In this document: positions 18,118 through 25,415 of the stretch, one piece after another | Numbering within the stretch: position 1 is the first letter of the stretch | Layout of the letters: the number at the start of each line of letters is the position of its first letter | Source of the DNA: Curtobacterium sp. 9128 | Lineage (GTDB): Bacteria; Actinomycetota; Actinomycetes; Actinomycetales; Microbacteriaceae | Length of the DNA stretch: 64,000 bases | Reading direction: 5' to 3' | Assembly (NCBI RefSeq): GCF_900086645.1 | Contig: NZ_LT576451.1 | Coordinates: 2,170,001-2,234,000 of the forward strand | Notes under the pieces: generated by a model | Told to the model about the DNA's origin: nothing | Database searches by the model: none | What the model saw: the letters and a program-made list of their open reading frames with translations, nothing else | Made by a program: the position numbers and the translations under genes

Positions 18118-19322
18118 AGGATCGCTCCGCTCATGAGTGCCAGGCCGGCGTCGTTCTGGAGGAGACGGTCGTTGCTCACCATGACGGCGGCGCCGTGTGC
18201 GTCTCGGAGGTGCCGGGCGATGCTCATCGGTCCCGACGCGGCGTACCCGGCGATCCCGACGATGCGGAGCGCTGCGGTGACGATGTCCGTCACCTTCTGG
18301 GAGGCGCCGACCTTCAGCGCGTTCGCGGCGAGGGCGTATGCGCTCGACTCGAGGGTGTCGGGGTCGTCGGCGACGGCGTCGAACCGCTCGGCGGCGTGCC
18401 GGACGCCGTCGGCGAGGCCCTGGAGGTCGACGAGGAGCTCCGCGAGCCGCAGCGCACCGGGTGGTGTCGTCCCGATGCTGGCCCGTGCCTGCTTGCGGAC
18501 GGCCGAGCGTGCGCGTTCCGCTGCCGAGGCCGCGATGCCGAGCCACACCGACGCCCACAGCACGTGCGAGACGGGGAGGATCGTCTGCGCCGAGATCGTG
18601 GCGTAGTCGTCGCGGAACACGTGGTCGAGGGTGGTCTCGGCGTCGAGGATCCACCCGTTGCTGCACGTGCCCCGGAGTCCGAGTGTGTCCCACGTCGAGG
18701 TCTGCGAGAGCACGGTGCGTTCGGTGTCGCAGATCACGAGGCGCTGGTCGGACGCCGGTGCGTCGGGGTCGCGGCGAGCGGTGACGAACACCGCGCTGGA
18801 CTCCGTGGCGTAGGAGATGACGGGGGCGTCCTTGCGGAGGCGGATGCGACCGGGGACCTCGGTGGACGCCTCGATCGCGCAGGTGGACCGTCGAGCGTCG
18901 CCACCGACGCCCTTCTCGGTGGTCGACGACGCGACGAGCGCGCCACCCAGGACCTGGTCGATCATCGCGCGCACGCCGGCAGCGTCACCGCCGTGGCGCC
19001 AGAGCGCCATCACCTGGCCCTGGTGCATCGCGAACACCATCCCCGTCGCTGCGCACGCACCGCCGAGCTCGGTCGCGATCGCGGACAGGTCGGACACCGA
19101 GGCGCCTTCGCCACCGCGTTCGACCGGGACCGCGGCGGCGAGCAGGCCGTACTCGCGCATCGCGGCGATCGCCTCGCGCGGGGGCCGGGCGTCCCGGTCG
19201 ACCTCGTCCGCGAACTGCGCGGCGACGGCTGCGACGGCGGCGGTGCGCTCGGCGAAGCGGTCCGCGGTGGATCCGGCCGCGACCACGGACCGCGTCGGGG
19301 ACTCCGGCTGCAGCGTGGTCAC
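18114..19322 (-). CDS. Acyl-CoA-dehydrogenase-like flavoprotein of carrier-protein operon
   Basis: The product is a 402-aa protein of the acyl-CoA dehydrogenase fold: an alpha-helical N-terminal domain (about 20-125), a beta domain with STTEKGVGG (about 136-144), and a C-terminal helical domain with RHLRDAHGAAVM. The Y-E-G-T motif that holds the usual catalytic Glu is absent; SNDRLLQND occupies that stretch. In this operon it probably oxidises an aminoacyl group on the carrier protein, which is inference. GTG at 19322 overlaps the carrier-protein stop by 4 bp, and its own stop overlaps the ligase start. Confidence 0.84.
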   Translation of the reverse strand: MTTLQPESPTRSVVAAGSTADRFAERTAAVAAVAAQFADEVDRDARPPREAIAAMREYGLLAAAVPVERGGEGASVSDLSAIATELGGACAATGMVFAMHQGQVMALWRHGGDAAGVRAMIDQVLGGALVASSTTEKGVGGDARRSTCAIEASTEVPGRIRLRKDAPVISYATESSAVFVTARRDPDAPASDQRLVICDTERTVLSQTSTWDTLGLRGTCSNGWILDAETTLDHVFRDDYATISAQTILPVSHVLWASVWLGIAASAAERARSAVRKQARASIGTTPPGALRLAELLVDLQGLADGVRHAAERFDAVADDPDTLESSAYALAANALKVGASQKVTDIVTAALRIVGIAGYAASGPMSIARHLRDAHGAAVMVSNDRLLQNDAGLALMSGAIL

Positions 19323-19588
19323 GCCGTCACCTGGGCCGCCGCGGTGGTCAACGACTCCACGGAGGAGAACGTCGCTCGATGCAGGAGGTGGTCGGGGAAC
19401 TCCGCGTCGAGGTCGTTCTCGATCGCGAGCATCACGTTGACGGTCGCGTGGGACGTCAGCCCGAGGAGGTAGAGATCCGCGATCGGTGCCACGTCCCACG
19501 CGTCGACGGTGAGCCGCCCGTGGTCGGCGAGCGCGCGTCGGACGGCCTGTTCGGTCGTGTCAGCGAGGGTGTTCTGGTCCGGCTGCAT
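19319..19588 (-). CDS. Stand-alone carrier protein partner of aa:CP ligase
   Basis: The product is an 89-aa acidic carrier protein. The phosphopantetheine serine is S46 in LYLLGLTSHATV, a G-L-T-S context like the carrier proteins partnered with Bll0957-type ligases and unlike the D-S-I of the housekeeping AcpP. It is the first gene of the coupled set (carrier protein, dehydrogenase, ligase, hydrolase). The ATG at 19588 is the only good start. The holo-ACP synthase gene lies 114 bp upstream on the same strand. Confidence 0.88.
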   Translation of the reverse strand: MQPDQNTLADTTEQAVRRALADHGRLTVDAWDVAPIADLYLLGLTSHATVNVMLAIENDLDAEFPDHLLHRATFSSVESLTTAAAQVTA

Positions 19589-19702
19589 GCGAGCAACCCT
19601 AGGGACCGGGATGCCCCGGAAAGCCGCCGTCCGGATGCGCGAAACCGCAACGACCCGCCCGGGGCTGAACAGCGGTTCAGGGTGTCCCGATGCGGGGCCC
19701 GT

Positions 19703-20080
19703 TCACCGGTCTGCCAGCGCCACCGCCGTCGCGAGCGCCAGCCCACGCTCGTGGGACAGTGACACGTCGACCACGGTGATCCCCTGCGCTTCGGCGAGCG
19801 TCAGGGCTGCGCCGGTGAGCTCCACCACCGGGGCGCCGTGGCCGTCGAGCACGATCGCGACGTCGTGCAGCGGGACCGCCTGCCCGCCGGTGGGGCGGAG
19901 GAGCTTGATCACGGCCTCCTTGCCGGCGAACCGCGCGGCGAGGCGCTCCGGGTCGTCGTGAGCGTCGGTGCGCTCCCGGACCGTGAAGACCCGGGCGAGG
20001 TACCGCTCGCCGTGCGCGCTGATCCCGGCGAGGACGTCGTCGACTGCGGCGAGGTCGCACCCGGTGCGGACGGCGGTCAT
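19703..20080 (-). CDS. acpS: Holo-[acyl-carrier-protein] synthase
   Basis: AcpS transfers 4'-phosphopantetheine from CoA to the conserved serine of carrier proteins. The 125-aa length is that of the trimeric AcpS type. The magnesium ligands are D9 in RTGCDLAAV and E55 in ARFAGKEAVIKLL. It could serve both carrier proteins in this window. Position immediately upstream of the small carrier-protein operon is notable, although acpS is also near essential genes in many Actinobacteria. ATG at 20080 is chosen. Confidence 0.92.
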   Translation of the reverse strand: MTAVRTGCDLAAVDDVLAGISAHGERYLARVFTVRERTDAHDDPERLAARFAGKEAVIKLLRPTGGQAVPLHDVAIVLDGHGAPVVELTGAALTLAEAQGITVVDVSLSHERGLALATAVALADR

Positions 20081-20163
20081 GCCGAGATCGTACGTGCCCC
20101 GGCCGGTCGTCGGGCCGCGTCGCGCTGCCGGACGGTCGGCCGGTGCCGCCGGACCCGGTGGCC

Positions 20164-20169
20164 TAGGCT
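20164..20169 (+). promoter_or_regulatory. -10 element TAGGCT before a leaderless sigma gene
   Basis: TAGGCT is followed by 7 bp and then the GTG at 20177, placing the transcription start at or beside the start codon. No ribosome site is present. No clear -35 hexamer is visible in the GC-rich sequence upstream. Confidence 0.45.
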
Positions 20170-20176
20170 CCGGATC

Positions 20177-20806
20177 GTGCGCGACCACGGCTTTGCGGCC
20201 CGCGACACGCCGACGAGGGAACCGATCGCGGGGCTGCGGACACCACAGGACATGAACCAGATCACGGGGGACCGCGCCGACTGGGCCCTGAGCACCGCGG
20301 GCGACGGCCAGGCGTTCGGGCGGGTGTTCGACAGGCACGCTCCACGGCTCCGTCGACACGCGGTCGGACTCGTCCCCACCCCTGCCGATGCCGACGACGT
20401 GGTCGCCATCGCCTTCCTCGAAGCCTGGCGGCGACGTGACCACGTGCGGTTCGTCGACGACTCCCTGCTGCCCTGGCTGCTCGTGACGACGACGAACGCG
20501 GCGCACAACCTCACCCGCTCGACCCGCAGACACCGCAGCTTCCTCGGCCGGTTCCCCGTCGACGACCCCGCTCCCGACCCCGCCGAGCGGTTCACCGACG
20601 GGGACGCGGTCGCCGCGCTCCGCGGCCTCGGGCTCGCCGACCAACGGGTCCTCACGCTCTGCGTCCTCGAGGGGCTCAGCGAACGCGAGGCGGCGACGGC
20701 ACTCGGCGTCCCCGCCGGGACCGTCAAGTCCCGACTCCACCGGGCGAAGGCCCGGCTCCACCAGCAGTACACAGCCACAGCGGAACCCCTCGGAGGCGCA
20801 CTGTGA
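20177..20806 (+). CDS. ECF-type RNA polymerase sigma factor
   Basis: The product is a 209-aa sigma-70 family ECF factor. Region 2 covers about residues 45-110 (FDRHAPRLRRHAVGLV, then DADDVVAIAFLEAW) and region 4 about 145-200 (LSEREAATALGVPAGTVKSRL). Linker and spacing are standard. GTG at 20177 fits a leaderless transcript; ATG at 20252 is an alternative that still keeps both domains. The stop overlaps the GTG of the next gene, whose membrane product may be its anti-sigma factor. Confidence 0.87.
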   Translation: MRDHGFAARDTPTREPIAGLRTPQDMNQITGDRADWALSTAGDGQAFGRVFDRHAPRLRRHAVGLVPTPADADDVVAIAFLEAWRRRDHVRFVDDSLLPWLLVTTTNAAHNLTRSTRRHRSFLGRFPVDDPAPDPAERFTDGDAVAALRGLGLADQRVLTLCVLEGLSEREAATALGVPAGTVKSRLHRAKARLHQQYTATAEPLGGAL

Positions 20807-21735
20807 ACGACGAACGCTCCCCACTGGACGACGAACGCCCTTCTTGGGACGACGAACGCTCCCCACGACTGACCGCGATGCGCGATGCCCTCGTCGCCGA
20901 GGTCGTGTCCACTCCTGCGGCCCGAGCGCGCCGTCGGCGGCGACCGACCCGGGCCACGGTCGCAGCCGTCGTCGCCGCGTTCCTGGTCGGCGGCGGCCTG
21001 ACCGGCGGGCTCACCGCCGCAGCGCTCCCCGGCAACGACCCGGACACCGCCGTCCAGGCTTCGCTCGGTGCCACGACGCGGTCCATGGTCGAGGACGTCA
21101 ACCACGGCCGGCTCCTCGGCACCCCGACGTTCCGCGTCACACACGGCGACACCGCGCTGACCCTGTCCTCCCGACCATCCGGCGCGGACCGCGTCGCCGT
21201 GGCGTGGGCATGTCTCGACGGCAGTGCCCCGACCGTCGAGGTGGGAGGTCGCCCGGTCGAGGGCACCACGTGTGGTCGTCGCGCCGACCCGGAGTCCGAG
21301 CAGATCGGATGGGCGCTCGCCGCGGCACCGGCGTCCGGCGACGTCTCGGTGACCCTCTCCGCCGACGACGCCGACCGGTACGGCGTGTGGGTCTCGTGGG
21401 CGAGGTCGCCGCAGATCGCTCGTCCGTCCGCGCAGCAGGAGGCCGAGACGGCCGACGGCGTCGTCACGCTGGACGAGTACCGGACGGCGTTCAACCGGCT
21501 GCTCGCGTGTCAGGCACAGGCCGGGCAGCCGATGGCCGACGTCCCGCTCTCCTGGTACTCGGACGGCGGGTGGAACGGCGAGGGGCGGGGGATCGGTCCC
21601 TGGTTCCTGTACACCACGCCGTCCGACGGGAGCGAGGTCTTCGACACGCAGTGCTACCCGAGGGAGTTCGGCGCCGTGGACGCGATCTGGCAGGGGGAGC
21701 ACCCGATGCCGGAGGACCCGCCGGCGGCCGGGTGA
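20803..21735 (+). CDS. Membrane-anchored protein co-translated with ECF sigma
   Basis: The product is a 310-aa protein with one membrane segment (about 43-66, AAVVAAFLVGGGLTGGL) after a charged N-terminus. The extracytoplasmic part is about 240 residues with several Cys. The N-terminus repeats an Asp-Asp-Glu-Arg-Ser unit three times, encoded by near-repeats of GACGACGAACGCTCCCCA at 20812-20870. The position suggests an anti-sigma role, but no zinc anti-sigma motif (HxxxCxxC) is seen, so it may instead be a regulated surface protein. The gene overlaps the sigma stop. Confidence 0.72.
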   Translation: MNDERSPLDDERPSWDDERSPRLTAMRDALVAEVVSTPAARARRRRRPTRATVAAVVAAFLVGGGLTGGLTAAALPGNDPDTAVQASLGATTRSMVEDVNHGRLLGTPTFRVTHGDTALTLSSRPSGADRVAVAWACLDGSAPTVEVGGRPVEGTTCGRRADPESEQIGWALAAAPASGDVSVTLSADDADRYGVWVSWARSPQIARPSAQQEAETADGVVTLDEYRTAFNRLLACQAQAGQPMADVPLSWYSDGGWNGEGRGIGPWFLYTTPSDGSEVFDTQCYPREFGAVDAIWQGEHPMPEDPPAAG

Positions 21736-21802
21736 CGCCAGCCAGACGTGCGCCCTGTGAGGATTCGCCGGGGGCGTCCGTCGCACGTCCTGGCCCGGTG
21801 GG

Positions 21803-21808
21803 TAGCGT
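21803..21808 (+). promoter_or_regulatory. -10 element TAGCGT, leaderless decarboxylase gene
   Basis: TAGCGT ends 7 bp before the ATG at 21816. The spacing and the lack of a ribosome site match the leaderless pattern at 371 and 20164. Confidence 0.45.
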
Positions 21809-21815
21809 TCGGGAC

Positions 21816-23063
21816 ATGACGACACCCGCAGAGACCGACCACAAACGCCGGGGCGGGTGGTTGCCTGGCCAGGACGACCTCGAAGCCTGGATCGAAGGGC
21901 ACCGCGAACGCGCTCGCGCCCACCGCGACCGCCCGCTGCACCCCGCCGTCGCCGCGTTCCGGCACCTGTTCGACACCGACCCGGTGATCCGGATGGGGAT
22001 GACCCGCATGATCGAGCAGGTCCCGCACGGCAAGCAGTACCGGAAGCGGCACATCGAGGACACCGACGAGTTCTTCTCCCTCGTCAACGAGGTCATGACG
22101 ACCGCTCCGGCGTTCAGCGACGGCGGCATGGTCACCACCCCGTTCGCCGCGATCCTCGACTGGACGATGGCCACCCCGGCCGGGTTCGCCGTCTACCGGG
22201 ACCCGAAGGTCAACGCCGCACTGAAGGACGTCCTGGACGCGTGGGCCGAGTACCTCGACAGCCCCGCCTCGCTGTCCGTGATCGTCGACGCACCCGACGG
22301 GTGGAAGTCGGAGCAGGCACAGCAGGTCGTCGGCATGGACCAGTTCCAGCACGACCCCGACGCCGAGCACTGGGGCTTCACGTCCTGGAACGACTTCTTC
22401 ATCCGCCGGTTCAAGGACGGCCAGCGCCCCGTCGCGGCCCCCGACGACGACACCGTCGTGGTCAGCTCGAGCGAGTCCACGCCGTACGCCATCGCGACGA
22501 ACGTGCAACGTCGTGACGAGTTCTGGGTGAAGCAGCAGCCGTACTCCCTCGAGGACCTCCTCGCGAACGACGAGTCCGTGGACCGGTTCGTCGGCGGGTC
22601 CGTGTACCAGGCGTTCCTCAGCGCCACGAACTACCACCGCTGGCACGCACCCGTCGCCGGCACCATCGTCCGCGCCTTCGTCCAGCCCGGCACGTACTTC
22701 TCCGAAGCCGACGCCGAGGGCTCGGACGCCGTGGAGCCGAAGGACTCGCAGGGGTACCTCGCGCACGTCGCCGCGCGGGCCGTCATCATCATCGAAGCCG
22801 ACAACCCGTCGCTCGGACACGTCGCGGTCGTCCCCGTCGGGATGATCGAGGTCTCCTCCTGCGTCATCGGCGACGGCATCGAGCCCGGCCGTCACGTCGA
22901 CAAGGGCGACGAGCTCGGGTACTTCCAGTTCGGCGGGTCCACCGAGTGCCTCGTCTTCGAGCCCGGTGCGATCGAGTCGTTCGCCGTGCAGGCGTTCCCG
23001 GACCCGCGGCACCCCGCGCTGGTCCGCCTCCACACGCAGATCGCGACCGCCGCGTCGGTCTGA
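21816..23063 (+). CDS. Phosphatidylserine-decarboxylase family protein (PsiD-like)
   Basis: The product is a 415-aa pyruvoyl-enzyme family protein. An N-terminal domain (about 35-170) matches the region associated with fungal-type decarboxylases. The catalytic domain follows with NDFFIRRFK (about 193-201), YHRWHAPVAGTI (about 274-285) and the self-cleavage site FGGSTE, where cleavage before S375 would yield the pyruvoyl group. This domain pairing is that of the PsiD-like L-tryptophan decarboxylases as well as soluble phosphatidylserine decarboxylases, so the substrate may be an amino acid. No transmembrane segment is seen. The mRNA is probably leaderless. Confidence 0.83.
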   Translation: MTTPAETDHKRRGGWLPGQDDLEAWIEGHRERARAHRDRPLHPAVAAFRHLFDTDPVIRMGMTRMIEQVPHGKQYRKRHIEDTDEFFSLVNEVMTTAPAFSDGGMVTTPFAAILDWTMATPAGFAVYRDPKVNAALKDVLDAWAEYLDSPASLSVIVDAPDGWKSEQAQQVVGMDQFQHDPDAEHWGFTSWNDFFIRRFKDGQRPVAAPDDDTVVVSSSESTPYAIATNVQRRDEFWVKQQPYSLEDLLANDESVDRFVGGSVYQAFLSATNYHRWHAPVAGTIVRAFVQPGTYFSEADAEGSDAVEPKDSQGYLAHVAARAVIIIEADNPSLGHVAVVPVGMIEVSSCVIGDGIEPGRHVDKGDELGYFQFGGSTECLVFEPGAIESFAVQAFPDPRHPALVRLHTQIATAASV

Positions 23064-23091
23064 CCCGTCGGCTCGGTCCGCGGATCCTGCG

Positions 23092-23131
23092 GACTGGAGG
23101 CTCGGTGCCAGCCGACACCGAGCCTCCAGTC
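23092..23131. terminator. 16-bp perfect hairpin after decarboxylase gene
   Basis: Arms 23092-23107 and 23116-23131 are exact reverse complements around an 8-nt loop. It lies 28 bp after the decarboxylase stop and ahead of the convergent oxidoreductase gene. The left arm, with flanking bases (GGACTGGAGGCTCGGTGC), is also found at 14105-14122, over the ribosome site of the hydrolase gene. Confidence 0.7.
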
Positions 23132-23205
23132 AGCCACGGGGCGGGCCCGGCGACCGTCGCTTGGAGCCGTCCCGTGTGTTCGCTCCGGGTGACGGCCTGC
23201 GGCGG

Positions 23206-24303
23206 TCAACCGATGCGACGGAGCGCGCGCGGCCACTCCTGGTCCGCGGTCACCGAGGCCCGAGTGTCGTCGCTCCGACGGAGGTCGTCGACCAGGTGTG
23301 CGAGTCGGACCGCGTCGACGAACGAGGGCGCGGTCGAGGTGCCGTCGCGGACGTCGGCGCGGAGTGCTCGGTAGACGCCCGCGACGTTCACGACTGAGTC
23401 CGGCAGCGCAGGCGTGTCGATCGGCTGCCGCTGGCCGTCGACGAACAGCTCGAGGACCCCCGCCTGGAACCCCCGCGGCGCCCCGCCGACGAGTTCGAGG
23501 ACGCCGGTGGACCCCTCGATCGTGAGGCGGAACGGCGTGTCGTCCGGGCCGCGGCCGCCCACGACCTCGGCGACGAGTGCCGCACCGTCGGAGAACCTGC
23601 CGAGGACCGCGACGTGGTCGGGCAGCGTCCTGGGCACGACGGAGCCCGTCGTGGACCGGAGCTCCGGGAACCGGACGGTGTGGAGCGCGGAGACCTCGAC
23701 CGGGGACCCGAGGAGTGCTGCGACGACGTCGAGGGTGTGCGCCGCCTGGATGGTGAGCAGGTGCATGCCCGCATCCGGGTCCTCCAGCGGTGCCGCGCTC
23801 TCGTCGACCGTGGGACCGAACCCGGCCGTCGTCGAGGAGACGCGCACGACGAGGACGCGGCCGACGGCGTGGTCCGCGAGGAGCTGCGCCGCTCTGAGGA
23901 CGGCGGGATCGCGACGGGCCTGCAGTCCGACCGCCGACCGCACTCCTGCCACCGCGACGGCACCCGCGATGGTCGTCATCGCCGCGGTGCCGACCGCGAC
24001 GGGCCACTCCGTCACGACGTGCTTGCCGTGCTGGAGGGCGGCGTGGATGAGGGGCTCGTGCGCGGACACCGAACTGGCGACCGTGACGATGTCCACGTCG
24101 GGATCCCGGATGAGCTCCAGGGGATCGCCGTACGCCGCCGCGACCCCGAAGGCCGCCCCGGCCGCATCGGCGCTCGTCTGGCTGCGCGTGGCGACGGCGG
24201 ACAGCTCGAGTCCTTCCGTGGCGGCGATGGCAGGGACGTGGGCTTCTCGCGCCCACCCTCGTGCTGCGTTGACGCCGATGATGCCGACGCGAAGCGTTTC
24301 CAT
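23206..24303 (-). CDS. Gfo/Idh/MocA family oxidoreductase
   Basis: The product is a 365-aa NAD(P)-dependent dehydrogenase of the Gfo/Idh/MocA type. The N-terminal Rossmann domain opens LRVGIIGVNAARGWAREAHV, followed by IVTVASSVSAHEPL and GKHVVTEWPVAV; the usual E-K-P is E-W-P here, so the Lys is replaced by Trp. A C-terminal beta-sheet substrate domain begins near residue 125. Members act on sugars, inositols or related polyols. The ATG at 24303 is chosen over an upstream start. The gene is divergent from a TetR regulator with two operators between them. Confidence 0.87.
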   Translation of the reverse strand: METLRVGIIGVNAARGWAREAHVPAIAATEGLELSAVATRSQTSADAAGAAFGVAAAYGDPLELIRDPDVDIVTVASSVSAHEPLIHAALQHGKHVVTEWPVAVGTAAMTTIAGAVAVAGVRSAVGLQARRDPAVLRAAQLLADHAVGRVLVVRVSSTTAGFGPTVDESAAPLEDPDAGMHLLTIQAAHTLDVVAALLGSPVEVSALHTVRFPELRSTTGSVVPRTLPDHVAVLGRFSDGAALVAEVVGGRGPDDTPFRLTIEGSTGVLELVGGAPRGFQAGVLELFVDGQRQPIDTPALPDSVVNVAGVYRALRADVRDGTSTAPSFVDAVRLAHLVDDLRRSDDTRASVTADQEWPRALRRIG

Positions 24304-24320
24304 GGCGAGAGCCCTCCTTT

Positions 24321-24369
24321 TTCGGAACGATGCGTTCACTATATCTTTCGGAACGGTCCGTTCGCTATG
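24321..24369. promoter_or_regulatory. Two TetR-type operators in tandem
   Basis: Two 23-bp near-identical units start at 24321 and 24347, spaced 26 bp. Each holds a perfect inverted repeat, GAACG-3-CGTTC (ATG centre in the first, GTC in the second). The second overlaps the likely TATGTT -10 of the tetR gene. They sit between tetR and the oxidoreductase gene, so the regulator probably controls itself and the oxidoreductase. Confidence 0.75.
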
Positions 24370-24377
24370 TTGTGTGC

Positions 24378-24974
24378 ATGGGAGCCGGAGCGTCTGCAGG
24401 ACCGCAACGCGGGCGGCCGGTCAGCCTGCAGTCGAGGACCGCAGCGGTCAGTGCCGCGGCCGCCCTGCTCGCCGATGCGGGGTGGCCCGAGTTCAGCATC
24501 GACGAGGTCGCACGACGTTCGGGCGTCGGGAAGGCGACGATCTACCGGCACTGGGCCGGAGCCTTCCCGCTCGCCGTCGAGGCATGGGGCGACCTCGTCA
24601 CGGAGGCGGTCCCGACCGTGTCCACCGGACGGGTCGAAGACGACCTCCTCGACCAGGTGGCGCGACTCGCCGAGTTCTACGCCAGCGCCGACGGGACCGT
24701 CGCGGTCCAGCTGATCGGGGCCTCCGTCGCGCAGCCGGGTGGCGGTGAGATCATCGCGCGGGCCTTCTTCGGCGCTCGTCGTGCGGCGACGCGCGATCTG
24801 GTCCGCGCGGGGATGGACGCCGGTCAACTGCGGGACGACCTCGACCCCGACGTGGTGATCGACCTGCTCTTCGGGCCGATCGTGTTCCGCCTGTTCAACG
24901 GCCTCGGCGCGCTCGACGGTCGAGCCGCTCGTGCCAGCGCTGAGCTCGCCATGCGGAGCATCACCTGCTGTTGA
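24378..24974 (+). CDS. TetR/AcrR family regulator
   Basis: The product is a 198-aa TetR-type repressor. The N-terminal DNA-binding domain covers about residues 15-62, with the HTH in FSIDEVARRSGVGKATIYRH. The all-helical C-terminal ligand domain carries a TetR_C-like region. ATG at 24378 lies about 7 bp after TATGTT, so the transcript may be nearly leaderless. It is divergent from the oxidoreductase gene and overlaps its own operator region. Confidence 0.88.
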   Translation: MGAGASAGPQRGRPVSLQSRTAAVSAAAALLADAGWPEFSIDEVARRSGVGKATIYRHWAGAFPLAVEAWGDLVTEAVPTVSTGRVEDDLLDQVARLAEFYASADGTVAVQLIGASVAQPGGGEIIARAFFGARRAATRDLVRAGMDAGQLRDDLDPDVVIDLLFGPIVFRLFNGLGALDGRAARASAELAMRSITCC

Positions 24975-25236
24975 CGGGCTCGGCGGCATCGTCATGCCAG
25001 GGTGTTCGGTTCGTCCGGTGCGGTCAGTCGTCGACGCATCGTCGCCGAGTCCTCGTCCCACAGCGCCGCGTCCCTCATGACGACGGCGAGGACGTCGCCC
25101 GTCACGCCCGTGCGGATCGAGACGGCCCGGCGACGCGCGGCTGCACGGACCGCTGCTCGGAGCGCGCAGCCGCGGCGGAGCCACCGGACGGCTGGCTCGC
25201 TGTTCCCGACGGAGCGGCCGCTACGATGGATCTCGA

Positions 25237-25284
25237 GGGCCTTTAGCTCAGCTGGTAGAGCGCCACGTTTACACCGTGGATGTC
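25237..25284 (+). pseudogene. 5' half of host tRNA-Val(TAC), interrupted
   Basis: These bases supply the acceptor 5' strand GGGCCTT, the D arm, and the whole anticodon arm (stem CCACG/CGTGG, loop TTTACAC, anticodon TAC at 25270-25272) of a tRNA-Val. The T arm and acceptor 3' strand are missing: after 25284 the sequence is unrelated. The missing part lies at 50863-50887. Joining the two gives a standard 73-nt tRNA with CCA encoded after it. Confidence 0.93.
25268..25284 (+). repeat. Attachment site left (attL core)
   Basis: The 17-bp core TTTACACCGTGGATGTC is identical to 50846-50862. It begins at the first base of the anticodon loop and runs through the 3' anticodon stem. The flanking bases differ at both ends between the two copies (G/A before, A/G after), so this is the exact length of the shared core. 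Confidence 0.92.
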
Positions 25285-25415
25285 AGTCCCGTCGCTCGCG
25301 CTCCGCTGGTCGCCGAAAGACCAGGTCAGGACGGTGATCGTCCCGTTCCCTCTGACTGGTCCGAGCGTTGCTCCGTGTCCGTGTCGGTTTGGTGTCGGTG
25401 CGGAAATGGCAACGG

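Noticed and set aside
24975..25236. Minus-strand frame of about 50 codons between tetR and the tRNA-Val
   Set aside because: It reads plausibly near its end, but it has no ribosome site, no clear start and no recognisable family.
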